Shown: in pieces, positions 42,920-51,298 of the stretch | Numbering within the stretch: the first letter of the stretch is position 1 | Layout: the number at the start of each line of letters is the position of its first letter | Origin: Flavobacterium sp. FEMGT703F | GTDB taxonomy: Bacteria; Bacteroidota; Bacteroidia; Flavobacteriales; Flavobacteriaceae | Assembly: GCA_002786385.1 (NCBI GenBank) | Contig: PGCN01000024.1 | Coordinates: 1 to 64,000 of the forward strand | Reading direction: 5' to 3' | Length of the DNA stretch: 64,000 nucleotides | Made by a program: the position numbers and the translations under genes | Notes under the pieces: generated by a model | The model's input: only the letters and a program-made list of their open reading frames with translations | Told to the model about the DNA's origin: nothing | Databases searched by the model: none

Positions 42920-43032
42920 AAAAGTAATGTATTTATAAGTTATGTATTGGGTAAGAACGATGATGAACTCAAAAATAAAAAAAGGAAATGGAGTTACTTT
43001 AAAATAAAAGTTAAAAATATCCGACTTTAATG

Positions 43033-43692
43033 TTAAAGTTTGAACGCCCGCAACATTTCTCGCTTTCCGGGAGCACCGGGTAACTTCTCAACTTTAAAAC
43101 CAACAGCTAACATGGCGTTCTTGATTACAGAACGACAAGCATAGGTAACCAAAACACCGCCGGGTTTCATAGCTTTGTACATAGTGGCAAATACTTCCTC
43201 TGTCCACAACTCGGGTTGTACTCTAAAACCGAAAGCATCAAAATACACTAAGTCATATAACCCATCATCTTGAATCTCCTGAAAAAACTGTTTTCTTTTG
43301 GTTAAGCTAAAAACTGGTGTTAACTGTGTAGGCTTTTCCCATTCGGCTGAATGTAACTGTTTGAATACCGCCTCGGATTCGGGCGAAATTGATGCCGCAT
43401 AATTCATTTGGATTGCCTCGTCAAAAGCCACCGGATAAGCTTCTACACCAACATAATTCACAAGCTGTTCACTTTTAACGGCTTCAAAATACGTTATAAA
43501 AGCATTCAAACCGGTACCAAAGCCAATCTCTAAAACAGTAATGGGCTTTCCCTGAAAGAGAGAAAACCCATTTTTGATAAATACGTGATAAGCTTCTTGA
43601 ACGGCGCCGTGCTTGGAATGATAAGATTCCTCCCATTCCGGTAGATAAATGGTGGTGGAACCGTCTTGTGTTTGGATAATTTCGCGCTTCAA
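43033..43692 (-). CDS. mnmD: MnmD-type tRNA methyltransferase, TTG start
   Basis: The methyltransferase half of MnmC, acting on the tRNA wobble base (5-aminomethyl-2-thiouridine to the 5-methylaminomethyl form). 219 residues from the TTG at 43692, which is preceded by AAGGAG, an unusually clear Shine-Dalgarno for this phylum, and lies two bases after the upstream stop. The start gives MKREIIQTQDGSTTIYLPEW, as in relatives. SAM motif VLEIGFGTGLNAF and the later DLVYFDAFGFRVQPELW and KPGGVLVTYACRSVIKNAM are intact. A longer frame from the ATG at 43767 would overlap the cytochrome-like gene and is unlikely. Confidence 0.88.
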   Translation of the reverse strand: MKREIIQTQDGSTTIYLPEWEESYHSKHGAVQEAYHVFIKNGFSLFQGKPITVLEIGFGTGLNAFITYFEAVKSEQLVNYVGVEAYPVAFDEAIQMNYAASISPESEAVFKQLHSAEWEKPTQLTPVFSLTKRKQFFQEIQDDGLYDLVYFDAFGFRVQPELWTEEVFATMYKAMKPGGVLVTYACRSVIKNAMLAVGFKVEKLPGAPGKREMLRAFKL

Positions 43693-43694
43693 AA

Positions 43695-44153
43695 TTACTC
43701 CTTGATATACAATTTTTTTATGCGTGGAATCGGTCCGCCACATTTTTGTTGATGGCACTGAATACAAGCGTCAACTCCATTATTGAAATGCGTTTTGGCA
43801 TTTTTAGGATCTTTGTAAATCAGTTCCTGAGCCTTGATAAACTTAGCGGCTTGTTCTTTGAAAAAAGCATCGTTATCTGTTTCATCAGTCATCACTGCTT
43901 TATGAATCTTCATAAAATGTTGCGGAAATTGTCCGATAGTATCTCCTTTAATGATACGCTCTTTCAACCTTTGATTGTCGACATACATTTGCTCCATCAA
44001 AGCAGCCATTTCTGACATTTGATACATTTCCAACTTTTTCTCGGTTTTAGGCTCGCACTTTTCCTCGCTGGTTTTTTCTTCTTTCTTCTGACAAGAAAGT
44101 ACCGACAACGCTAAAAAGAGCAACACTAAAACAACTACTATAATTTTCTTCAT
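43695..44153 (-). CDS. Lipoprotein with a single CXXCH haem motif
   Basis: A 152-residue lipoprotein: signal peptide VVVLVLLFLALSVLSC (lipobox Cys21), a charged EEK-rich linker, a helical middle and, near residue 133, CIQCHQQKCGGP. CXXCH is the covalent haem attachment site of cytochrome c; a further Cys follows. An axial Met cannot be assigned with confidence. It is flanked by a DUF4920 protein gene (upstream, 6 bases) and mnmD (downstream). A possible redox or metal-sensing role in the envelope is inferred. Confidence 0.82.
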   Translation of the reverse strand: MKKIIVVVLVLLFLALSVLSCQKKEEKTSEEKCEPKTEKKLEMYQMSEMAALMEQMYVDNQRLKERIIKGDTIGQFPQHFMKIHKAVMTDETDNDAFFKEQAAKFIKAQELIYKDPKNAKTHFNNGVDACIQCHQQKCGGPIPRIKKLYIKE

Positions 44154-44159
44154 AGTAGA

Positions 44160-44666
44160 TTATTTTCTGATGTAAACACCGGTAGCCAAAAACGAATAAG
44201 TCACTTCAGGCTTAGTAATTTTGGCTATCTCTGCAGCCGATTTGCCACCGTCTTTAGCATAGTGCTTAAGCTCGTCAACCGAAACCACATCTACAAAAGC
44301 TTTACCATAAACAATAGCTTGGCTGTTGTCGGCATTTAAAGGAACGAAAAAGCCGTAATCTTTGAATTTTACAAATGAAGTATCATCACCGGCCAAATCC
44401 ATTTTCATCCAGCAGCCTTTTTTCTTGCAAACCGATTTGATATTCGATTCAAATTGAACCATGATGGTATCGCCTTTTTTAAGGTTTTTATATTTTTTAA
44501 GCATTTGTTCTTTGGTTAACACTTTTGCCACTTTGAATTTTTCACCAAAAGCAGCGTAGTCTTTGGCATTAAAAGCTTTAGCAGCCGATTTGGCTTTGGA
44601 CTGAGCCATTAGATTGGAGCCTACGAATAACAGGCAGGCTAAAATAATTAGGTTTAATTTTTTCAT
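44160..44666 (-). CDS. Secreted DUF4920 protein
   Basis: A 168-residue protein with a signal peptide (LIILACLLFVGSNLMAQ). It carries the DUF4920 features: YGEKF-like FGEKFKVAKV, VCKKKGCWMKMDL with two conserved Cys, and DYGFFVPLNAD. The Cys pair suggests metal or haem-related binding, but no function is established. First gene of a unit with the CXXCH lipoprotein and mnmD. Confidence 0.88.
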   Translation of the reverse strand: MKKLNLIILACLLFVGSNLMAQSKAKSAAKAFNAKDYAAFGEKFKVAKVLTKEQMLKKYKNLKKGDTIMVQFESNIKSVCKKKGCWMKMDLAGDDTSFVKFKDYGFFVPLNADNSQAIVYGKAFVDVVSVDELKHYAKDGGKSAAEIAKITKPEVTYSFLATGVYIRK

Positions 44667-44687
44667 GTCTTTTGTATATTAATACCA

Positions 44688-44720
44688 CAAAAATAAACAG
44701 ATTAACAATTGTTCATACAA
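44688..44720 (-). promoter_or_regulatory. Promoter of the DUF4920 operon
   Basis: On the minus strand TTG (44720-44718), 22 bases, then TATTTTTG (44695-44688), an exact -7 match, 21 bases before the ATG. Confidence 0.72.
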
Positions 44721-44814
44721 TTCGGCTAAATTATTTGTTGTTTTAATGAAAAATTAAGCTGGAAAAAGGAGTAAAAAGGAGAATTTGCGAAAAAGTATTC
44801 AATATCGTTACGGG

Positions 44815-44847
44815 TTGCAAATCACAAATATTTTTTTATTAGTTTTA
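44815..44847 (+). promoter_or_regulatory. Possible ilvE promoter
   Basis: TTG (44815-44817), 22 bases, then TAGTTTTA (44840-44847), one base off consensus. The implied leader is about 95 bases and contains an AAACAC-TTGG-GTGTTT hairpin (about 44909-44924); no leader peptide is seen. Confidence 0.4.
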
Positions 44848-44944
44848 CAAAAATCTAGCAACACAACTATTATCCTGACTGAAAAACAAACAAGTACTTA
44901 TTTATCAAACACTTGGGTGTTTTCGACTTAAAACAACTTTATCA

Positions 44945-46012
44945 ATGATATTAAAATCACCTTCCGAAATCGATATAGTAAAAGCTTCGTCTACTAAAAT
45001 TAATGGTGTCGATTTTGAAAATTTAGCCTTCGGAAATACATTTACAGACCACATGTTGATTTGTGACTTTAAAGAAGGAAAATGGCAAAAACCAATCATC
45101 AAACCTTACGAACCTTTCCTAATTGATCCTTCTGCCAAAGTATTTCACTATGGCCAGGCTATCTTTGAAGGAATGAAAGCTTATAAAGACACCAACGATG
45201 ATGTTTGGCTCTTTCGTCCAGACCAAAATTTTGACCGTTTCAACAAATCGGCTGTCCGTATGGCAATGCCTGAAGTTCCGGAAAACATCTTTTTAGACGG
45301 ATTAAACACTTTATTGGACATCGAAAGAGAATGGGTTAAAAAAGGACAAGGCAACAGTTTGTACATCCGACCTTTTATGATTGCCATCGGATCGGGCGTT
45401 ATAGCGCAACCTTCAACACAATACCGCTTTATGATAATTCTATCGCCTGCTCGTTCCTACTACTCCGGTGAAGTAAAAGTAATCATCGCAGAACATTACA
45501 GCAGAGCGGCCAATGGTGGCATCGGAGCAGCCAAAGCAGCCGGAAATTATTCGGCTCAGTTCTATCCGCAAAAGTTGGCCCAAGAGCAAGGATTCCAACA
45601 AATCATCTGGACCGACGATGCTACGCATACCAAATTGGAAGAAGCCGGCACGATGAATGTTTTTTTCAGAATTAACGATACTTTATACACGGCACCTACC
45701 AGTGAAAGAATTTTGGATGGCGTAACCCGTAAAAGTTTAATTGAGCTGGCAAAACGAGAAGGCATTAATGTAGAAGTACGCTCGATATTGGTAGACGAAT
45801 TAGTAGCCGCAGCCAAAGACGGTAGTTTGAAAGAAATTTTCGGTGCAGGAACTGCAGCTGTGGTCAACCCTATTGTAGGATTTCAATACAAAGAAGATTA
45901 TTTTGAGCTTCCTAAACTGGAGCACTCATTTGCACTAGACTTAAAAGACAAATTGACCAAAATCCAATACAAAATGGCCGATGATACTTTTGGCTGGACA
46001 GTAAAGGTATAA
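44945..46012 (+). CDS. ilvE: Branched-chain amino acid aminotransferase
   Basis: PLP enzyme for the last step of Leu/Ile/Val synthesis and first step of their breakdown. 355 residues, the longer BCAT type found in Bacteroidetes and eukaryotes. The Schiff-base lysine is probably Lys197 (GAAKAAGNYSAQFYP). FHYGQAIFEGMKAY, LYIRPFMIA and EEAGTMNVFF are conserved. A terminator follows. The gene stands alone, away from the ilv/leu operons. Confidence 0.95.
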   Translation: MILKSPSEIDIVKASSTKINGVDFENLAFGNTFTDHMLICDFKEGKWQKPIIKPYEPFLIDPSAKVFHYGQAIFEGMKAYKDTNDDVWLFRPDQNFDRFNKSAVRMAMPEVPENIFLDGLNTLLDIEREWVKKGQGNSLYIRPFMIAIGSGVIAQPSTQYRFMIILSPARSYYSGEVKVIIAEHYSRAANGGIGAAKAAGNYSAQFYPQKLAQEQGFQQIIWTDDATHTKLEEAGTMNVFFRINDTLYTAPTSERILDGVTRKSLIELAKREGINVEVRSILVDELVAAAKDGSLKEIFGAGTAAVVNPIVGFQYKEDYFELPKLEHSFALDLKDKLTKIQYKMADDTFGWTVKV

Positions 46013-46030
46013 ATACACTTTTATACAACG

Positions 46031-46061
46031 AAAAAACTCTCAAATTATTGGGAGTTTTTTT
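46031..46061 (+). terminator. Terminator after ilvE
   Basis: AAAAACTCTC and GGGAGTTTTT pair (one G-U) around an 8-base loop, followed by a T-run. Confidence 0.85.
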
Positions 46062-46142
46062 TATGCAGTTTTTTTGTGTAGGATTATATCCTGTATACAT
46101 TCCAAGAAACTTAAAATAGTCTAAAAATAGTCTGCAATACCG

Positions 46143-46171
46143 TTGCATTTGTGATAATTGTTCTAAATTTG
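46143..46171 (+). promoter_or_regulatory. Promoter of the HNH-like gene
   Basis: TTG (46143-46145), 18 bases, TAAATTTG (46164-46171), an exact -7 match, 21 bases before the ATG at 46193. Confidence 0.72.
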
Positions 46172-46192
46172 GAATTACAAATACCACAAATA

Positions 46193-46771
46193 ATGATTCG
46201 TTTATACCCAAATGAAGTCTTTCGAGAAGTCGAAATAGACTATCCTTTGCAGATGCGCTATGCCGTATCAAACAGAGGGAGATTAATCAGTTTTACCAAC
46301 GAGTTTAGAGACGGCAGGGAGTTAAAAGGCGGCGTGGCTGACGGCTACAGAACTATGCGTTATAAGATGCGTAAGGATGGAAAAGTAACCGATAAAACAC
46401 TTTACATTTACAAGTTGGTTGCCGAACTTTTTATCCCGAAAACTTCAGAAGATCAAGTGCATGTGATTCATTTAGATCACAGCCGTGATAATGATATTGT
46501 CTCTAATTTAAAATGGGTTAACTATGAAGAAAAGTTAGTACATTATCGAAAAAGTCCGGCCGTAATTAAATCTAAACTAAAACTGATTGAACACAACATC
46601 AAATCTGACGGACGAAAACTCACGTCAACCGATGTTATTCGTTTAAAGAAAATTTTAAACAAACCCAACCGCAAAACCCGTATTAAAATACTGGCCAAGC
46701 AATTCGGCATCAGCGAAATGCAGATCCACCGTATTAAAACCGGGGAAAACTGGGGACATATTAAGGTGTAA
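46193..46771 (+). CDS. NUMOD4/HNH-like DNA-binding protein
   Basis: A 192-residue protein from the ATG at 46193 (an earlier in-frame ATG at 46151 precedes the promoter). The N-terminal part (EVFREVEIDYPLQMRYAVSN, then GRLISF) fits NUMOD4, and YIYKLVAELFIP with VIHLDHSRDNDIVSNLKWV resembles the degenerate HNH region of homing-type endonucleases. The C-terminus ends in an HTH (KILAKQFGISEMQIHRIKTG). The HNH metal residues are incomplete (LDHSRDN-DIVSNL), so it may bind rather than cut DNA. Not inside an intron or intein here. Confidence 0.78.
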   Translation: MIRLYPNEVFREVEIDYPLQMRYAVSNRGRLISFTNEFRDGRELKGGVADGYRTMRYKMRKDGKVTDKTLYIYKLVAELFIPKTSEDQVHVIHLDHSRDNDIVSNLKWVNYEEKLVHYRKSPAVIKSKLKLIEHNIKSDGRKLTSTDVIRLKKILNKPNRKTRIKILAKQFGISEMQIHRIKTGENWGHIKV

Positions 46772-47155
46772 TTACCTTAATATGTCTTCAAAATTGGGTT
46801 TAAAATAGTTCGGGCCTTTCATTACTTTCCCGTCTTCTCGATAGATAGGTTTTCCGTCTTCATCGAGTTTACTCATATTGCTTCTTTGAATCTCATCAAA
46901 AACGGCTTCAATTTTGTGTTGCAAACCGTGCTCTAAAATCGTACCGCAGAGAATGTAAAGCATATCACCTAAAGCATCGGCAATTTCAACCAAATCGTTA
47001 TTTTGAACGGCTTCCCAATACTCTTCATTTTCCTCTTTCATCAAATTAAAACGAAGGGTGTTTTTTTGTTCTCCCAAACAAGCTTTCATTTCCTGGCTAA
47101 CGCCTAGTCCAAAAGCGGTATGAAATTCTTTAACGGCATTGAGTTGTTTTTGCAT
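46772..47155 (-). CDS. MazG-like nucleotide pyrophosphohydrolase
   Basis: A 127-residue all-helical protein of the MazG/PRA-PH group. The metal site pattern EENEEYWEA and later EIADALGDMLYIL (EExxE then ExxD) is complete. Such enzymes hydrolyse nucleoside triphosphates to monophosphates; the substrate is unknown. Stop codon directly abuts the convergent HNH-like gene. Confidence 0.88.
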   Translation of the reverse strand: MQKQLNAVKEFHTAFGLGVSQEMKACLGEQKNTLRFNLMKEENEEYWEAVQNNDLVEIADALGDMLYILCGTILEHGLQHKIEAVFDEIQRSNMSKLDEDGKPIYREDGKVMKGPNYFKPNFEDILR

Positions 47156-47207
47156 ATTCTTTAAAATTTATTGACGATGCAAATTACAACAATCGGGAAC
47201 ATTTGAG

Positions 47208-47215
47208 TAAATTTG
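47208..47215 (+). promoter_or_regulatory. -7 box of the 62-residue membrane protein gene
   Basis: TAAATTTG matches TAnnTTTG, 17 bases before the ATG at 47233. Confidence 0.5.
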
Positions 47216-47232
47216 TTGAAAATTAGAAAAAA

Positions 47233-47421
47233 ATGTTCACAACAGGTCAATTGATTTTTGCTGCTTTTTTTGTTATTGCTTTTGTAATAGCCATGTATAT
47301 CGCTTACGGACGCGATAAATCGTTGCATCAAAAAATGTATAGAGGAAGTTATAAAGTGCTGATTGGCTTCTTTTTGTTTATCGCATTATTGTTTGTTATA
47401 AAAATATACTTGAAACACTAA
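47233..47421 (+). CDS. 62-residue two-TM protein
   Basis: Two membrane helices (GQLIFAAFFVIAFVIAMYIAY and KVLIGFFLFIALLFVIKIYL) joined by the basic loop GRDKSLHQKMYRGSYK. No family name known; the sequence style is one I associate with conserved flavobacterial proteins. Function unknown. Confidence 0.75.
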   Translation: MFTTGQLIFAAFFVIAFVIAMYIAYGRDKSLHQKMYRGSYKVLIGFFLFIALLFVIKIYLKH

Positions 47422-47476
47422 TTTCGCTCAAGTTAATACGCCTTGAAGAAGGTCATGTTCCTTTATTAATCGACTC

Positions 47477-48577
47477 ATGAGAATACTGAAATACCTATTC
47501 CTTTTAATTGTGTTGCTCTTTATCGGAGTAACCGTTTACATTGCTACTTTGAAAGGCGACTTTAAAGTCAAACAATCCGCTGTGATTCACTCTCCGCGAG
47601 GCGTCGTATTCGACTATGTAAATGATTATAAGAATTGGGAAACTTTTGGTTCTTGGATGACTAAGGAACAGGGCATTACCTTTACCTATCCGGCAAAAAC
47701 CATGGGTACGGGCGCTCAATTTTCGTGGGACAATGGTTCAGATAAAGGCTTGATGAAAACCTATTTTGCCAAAGAGAACGACAGCATCCAACAAAAAGGA
47801 AATTTTAACGGTACCACCGCCGAGGTGTATTGGAAATTAAAAGATACTGTTGGCGGTACCAAAATTACTGTGGAAGCACGCGGTAAAATGGATTTGTTAA
47901 CCAAAATCAGTAGTTTCTTTAGCGGCGGGTTCAGCAGTATGGCTAACGATGCTTTGGAAAAGAGTTTCCGAAATTTGGATAAAACATTGGCGTATGAAAT
48001 GAGAACATACAGCATAAAAGTCAATGGTATCATACAACGAAACTCCGGATTTTGTTTGAAACAAACGGTCACTTGTCGTATCAAAAGTTTGCCGAAAAAC
48101 ATCAAAATCATGATGCCGAAAATGCTTTACTTCTTTAAAAAGAACAACCTAAGCATGTCGGGCAAACCTTTTATACTATACGATCGATACGACAGAGCGA
48201 ATGATATAGTTACTTTCTCAGTTTGTGCGCCGTCTAGAGAACAAATATTCATTACATCAGGTAGCGAAATCACTTCGGGTGAAATTGTACCGTTCACTTG
48301 TCTCAAAACAACTTTAATGGGTGATTATTCGCATTTAAAAGAAGCTTGGACCAAAGCCGAAAATTATATCCGTGACAACGGTTACACTCCGAATTTTGCC
48401 GGAAAATATGCAGAAGTATACATCAAAACCATCGATGATGTCAAACAACCGTCAAAATGGATAACTGAAATTCATATTCCGGTTTTCCCGAAAGCAGCGC
48501 CAACGCCAACCGCTGTTGCGGTTCCGACTACTACTGCGCCAACTACTCCATCGCCAGCGCCAACTGTTACACCGTAA
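47477..48577 (+). CDS. Membrane-anchored SRPBCC (polyketide cyclase-like) protein
   Basis: A 366-residue protein with an N-terminal membrane helix (YLFLLIVLLFIGVTVYIATL), then an SRPBCC domain (VIHSPRGVVFDYVNDYKNWETFGSW, GTGAQFSWDN), followed by a second domain of about 150 residues (GyrI/AraC-effector-like by its pattern of strands, uncertain) and a Pro/Thr/Ala-rich tail (PTPTAVAVPTTTAPTTPSP). The tail looks like an unstructured wall-spanning or glycosylated linker. Ligand unknown. Confidence 0.82.
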   Translation: MRILKYLFLLIVLLFIGVTVYIATLKGDFKVKQSAVIHSPRGVVFDYVNDYKNWETFGSWMTKEQGITFTYPAKTMGTGAQFSWDNGSDKGLMKTYFAKENDSIQQKGNFNGTTAEVYWKLKDTVGGTKITVEARGKMDLLTKISSFFSGGFSSMANDALEKSFRNLDKTLAYEMRTYSIKVNGIIQRNSGFCLKQTVTCRIKSLPKNIKIMMPKMLYFFKKNNLSMSGKPFILYDRYDRANDIVTFSVCAPSREQIFITSGSEITSGEIVPFTCLKTTLMGDYSHLKEAWTKAENYIRDNGYTPNFAGKYAEVYIKTIDDVKQPSKWITEIHIPVFPKAAPTPTAVAVPTTTAPTTPSPAPTVTP

Positions 48578-48640
48578 TTTTTTTTGTATTGGAATTAAAC
48601 CTTTTCACTTAACTTTATTCCAACTACCAAAAATAAAACT

Positions 48641-49183
48641 TTGCAAGACGAAAAGGATTTTATTGGGGAATTATTGGATCCGAGAACGCAAAATACAGCG
48701 TTTCAAAAACTCTTGCGCGAGTACCAAAGACCTTTGTACAATCATATTCGCAACATCGTTTTAAATCACGACGATGCTGATGATGTAGTGCAAAATACCT
48801 TTATAAAAGTGTTTCAAAACCTGAAAAATTTTAAAGGTGAAAGCAAACTCTTCTCTTGGATGTATCGCATTGCTACCAACGAAGCCATCACTTTTATCCA
48901 TCAAAAAGCCAAGAAAAACGGCATCACCAGCGAGGCATTACAAAATAAGATAGTAGATAATCTAAAAGCCGACGTCTATTTTGACGGTAATGAGATCCAG
49001 ATCAAACTGCAAAAAGCCATTGCTATTTTACCGGAAAAACAACAATTGGTCTTTAAAATGAAATATTTTGAAGAAATTAAATACGAAGATATGTCAGAGA
49101 TACTCGGTACTTCCGTTGGAGCTTTGAAAGCGTCTTACCACCACGCCGTAAAAAAAATTGAAGATTTTATGAATACCCATTAA
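48641..49183 (+). CDS. ECF-type sigma factor, TTG start
   Basis: A 180-residue sigma-70 family protein starting at TTG 48641; no ATG exists before the core domain and the frame is closed at 48596-48598. Region 2 is clear: YQRPLYNHIRNIVLNHDDAD, DVVQNTFIKVFQNLKNFKG and SWMYRIATNEAITFI. Region 4 is LPEKQQLVFKMKYFEEIKYE then DMSEILGTSVGALKASYHHA. It leads a three-gene unit with a membrane protein that could be its anti-sigma factor and a periplasmic CpxP-like protein, suggesting envelope stress regulation. Confidence 0.9.
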   Translation: MQDEKDFIGELLDPRTQNTAFQKLLREYQRPLYNHIRNIVLNHDDADDVVQNTFIKVFQNLKNFKGESKLFSWMYRIATNEAITFIHQKAKKNGITSEALQNKIVDNLKADVYFDGNEIQIKLQKAIAILPEKQQLVFKMKYFEEIKYEDMSEILGTSVGALKASYHHAVKKIEDFMNTH

Positions 49184-49213
49184 ACCCTTACCGCTTAAAT
49201 TTGTCAAAACCAT

Positions 49214-49630
49214 ATGAAACCATTTACCCTAAACGATAACGAAGCTAAAATTACTACCGGTTTTAAACCACCGGAAGGCTATTTTGAGGCATTGGAAAGC
49301 AAATTATCGGCTCAACTTCCGACTAATGTCCCTAGAGTTATTGCTTTTTACCAACGAAAAACTACTTGGCTATATGCCGCAGCCGCTGTAGTGATTCTGT
49401 TCGTATCAATTCCGATCTACCAAAACGTTTATCATTCTTCTACCGAAGTTGATGCTTTAGTTTTAGAAGATTACATTGCCACTCATGCCGATATTTCAGC
49501 GGAAGATTTGGCCACTGTTTTAGAGAAAGAAGATTTGGAAAAAATCAAACTCGAACTCAATCTAGGTGAAGAAGCCATAGAAGATGTTTTACTCAACAAC
49601 AACGATTTAGAACAATACATTTTAGACTAA
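49214..49630 (+). CDS. Single-TM putative anti-sigma factor
   Basis: A 138-residue protein: cytoplasmic N-terminus (PPEGYFEALESKLSAQLP), one membrane helix (TTWLYAAAAVVILFVSIPIY, about 50-69) and an acidic periplasmic part (EDLATVLEKEDLEKIKLELN, ending QYILD). Size, topology and position immediately after an ECF sigma gene fit an anti-sigma factor, but no ZAS zinc motif is seen. Assignment rests on context. Confidence 0.75.
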   Translation: MKPFTLNDNEAKITTGFKPPEGYFEALESKLSAQLPTNVPRVIAFYQRKTTWLYAAAAVVILFVSIPIYQNVYHSSTEVDALVLEDYIATHADISAEDLATVLEKEDLEKIKLELNLGEEAIEDVLLNNNDLEQYILD

Positions 49631-49634
49631 AATT

Positions 49635-50096
49635 ATGAAAATCAACAACATATTAATAGCATTCGCACTCCTGGTATCCATTAATTCCTTTGGACAAGGC
49701 GGCAGATTACTTAGAGAGAAAAAGGAACAAATTAAAGCGATGAAAGTGGCTTACATTACTAGTGAATTGTCACTGACTCCGGAAGAAGCTGCAAAATTTT
49801 GGCCTTTGTACAATGCCTTCGAGGACAAACAACACGAAATCAGATCTCAAAAACTCAAAGGCTATTTGGACCGCATAGACGATGATTCGTTTGATAATGT
49901 ATCTGAAAAAGAAGCTGCCACTTTACTGGCGCAAATGGAAAGCACCGAAGACGAGTTACACCAAGCCAAGAAAAAATTTATAGCCAGCTTGAAAGGAGTT
50001 ATTTCTCCACTCAAAATTTTAAAATTGAAAAAAGCAGAAGAAGGTTTCAATAGAAAACTTTTACAACAATACCGAAATAAAAGATTAGGTAGATAA
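49635..50096 (+). CDS. Periplasmic CpxP/Spy-like protein of the ECF operon
   Basis: A 153-residue exported helical protein: signal peptide MKINNILIAFALLVSINSFG, then SLTPEEAAKFWPLYNAFEDKQ (LTxxQ-like repeat zone) and long charged helices. Flavobacterial relatives are often labelled sensor of ECF-type sigma factor. It may act like Spy/CpxP as a chaperone or a signal-sensing brake on the operon's sigma system. Starts four bases after the anti-sigma candidate. Confidence 0.82.
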   Translation: MKINNILIAFALLVSINSFGQGGRLLREKKEQIKAMKVAYITSELSLTPEEAAKFWPLYNAFEDKQHEIRSQKLKGYLDRIDDDSFDNVSEKEAATLLAQMESTEDELHQAKKKFIASLKGVISPLKILKLKKAEEGFNRKLLQQYRNKRLGR

Positions 50097-50098
50097 AA

Positions 50099-50127
50099 AC
50101 AAGAGAGTCTAACGGCTCTCTTATTTT
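50099..50127 (+). terminator. Terminator of the ECF operon
   Basis: AAGAGAG and CTCTCTT form a 7-bp stem with an 8-base loop followed by ATTTTTTG. It lies at the convergent end with the BNR propeller gene. Confidence 0.85.
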
Positions 50128-51164
50128 TTGAACTCTATTTTCACAATTTTGTCTTTACCGGACGCCAATGCTGTATCCGAATCTAAAAATCTAATCGTGT
50201 ACAATGTTGTATCGGTTAAAAACTGTTGCCAACTTTCTCCTCCGTCAGACGAATAAAACAAGCCTTGTGCACCTACAGCCACTAGAGATTTTGCTCCGGA
50301 ATTCGGCACAAACTGCACACAAGAAGCATATCCGAAACCTTGATTTTCAGCTACTAATTTCCATGTTTTCCCACCATCAGTCGTAATGGCTTTGTTCTGA
50401 TAGTTTTGCATTGGTTTTTCATAGTTTCCTCCTGCTATAAAACCAATTTTTTCATTGTAAAAATCAGCTGTAAAAATGCCGGTCATGGATTCGCCCTGTA
50501 CAATCGGTGTTTCAAATACTTCCCAAGATATTCCTTTGTCAGCCGAATGAAAAACGCGAGCTTTTTTACCTCCTGACACTATCCAAGCGTGATTGCCTTT
50601 TAAAATAAGGTTGGTATTGCTGGCTGCAAACGCCGCTTCTCCATCAGCCAATTTAGGCAATACCTCACAGGACAATTTTTGCCAGGTTTGTCCACCATCA
50701 CGGGTAATGATAATCGAAAAACAATCAGCGGTCGGATCACCAATCGCCATGCCTTCCATTTCATTCCAAAATTGCATGCTATCATAAAACACTTTTTCAT
50801 GATTTTCTTGGTACACTAATGTTCTATGGGCTAAATCTTTCGAAAACTTGTATAATCTAGCCGGATTGCCAATGGATAATGCGAAAAAGTTTTTGCCATT
50901 GGTAGCCAAACTTCTGTATTCATAAACCAAAGTATCGCTTACAATTTCGGCATTAATCCTACTATCATCTTTGGGAAACAGTACATAGCCTACCCTACTT
51001 TTGTCGCCGGCGAAATAAACTTTACCGTCAGTTACTACAATAGCTCTAACGCTGATTTTATCCATCAAAAGGGTATCAATTGTAACCGATTGAAAGGGTT
51101 GCGCATTTACGTTGGCTCCCAAAATCAAAAAAAATACAGCCAAAAGAAAGAATTGATTTTTCAT
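50121..51164 (-). CDS. Secreted BNR/YCF48-like beta-propeller
   Basis: A 347-residue exported protein with a signal peptide (FFLLAVFFLILGANVNAQ). Four Asp-box (SxDxGxTW-type) repeats are visible: TRDGGQTW, SADKGISW, TTDGGKTW and SSDGGESW, spaced 50-75 residues apart. This fits a sialidase-like or photosystem-assembly-factor (YCF48/HCF136-like) propeller. No sialidase catalytic Arg triad is apparent, so a binding or scaffold role is more likely. No T9SS tail is seen. Confidence 0.87.
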   Translation of the reverse strand: MKNQFFLLAVFFLILGANVNAQPFQSVTIDTLLMDKISVRAIVVTDGKVYFAGDKSRVGYVLFPKDDSRINAEIVSDTLVYEYRSLATNGKNFFALSIGNPARLYKFSKDLAHRTLVYQENHEKVFYDSMQFWNEMEGMAIGDPTADCFSIIITRDGGQTWQKLSCEVLPKLADGEAAFAASNTNLILKGNHAWIVSGGKKARVFHSADKGISWEVFETPIVQGESMTGIFTADFYNEKIGFIAGGNYEKPMQNYQNKAITTDGGKTWKLVAENQGFGYASCVQFVPNSGAKSLVAVGAQGLFYSSDGGESWQQFLTDTTLYTIRFLDSDTALASGKDKIVKIEFKK

Positions 51165-51298
51165 TATAAATACTGGGATTTAAGGCGAATATACAACTTT
51201 TAAAACAGTTAAGATTGCGTTAAAAAAGTTCAAAAAAATCCTGTGGCACAGTAATTGGAAAGTTCAAAAAAAACTATTCCACTTTAAAACATAAGATT

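Noticed and set aside
44850..44944. Attenuator with leader peptide for ilvE
   Set aside because: No short ATG-started frame rich in Ile/Leu/Val codons exists in the leader; the hairpin there has only a 6-bp stem and no T-run.
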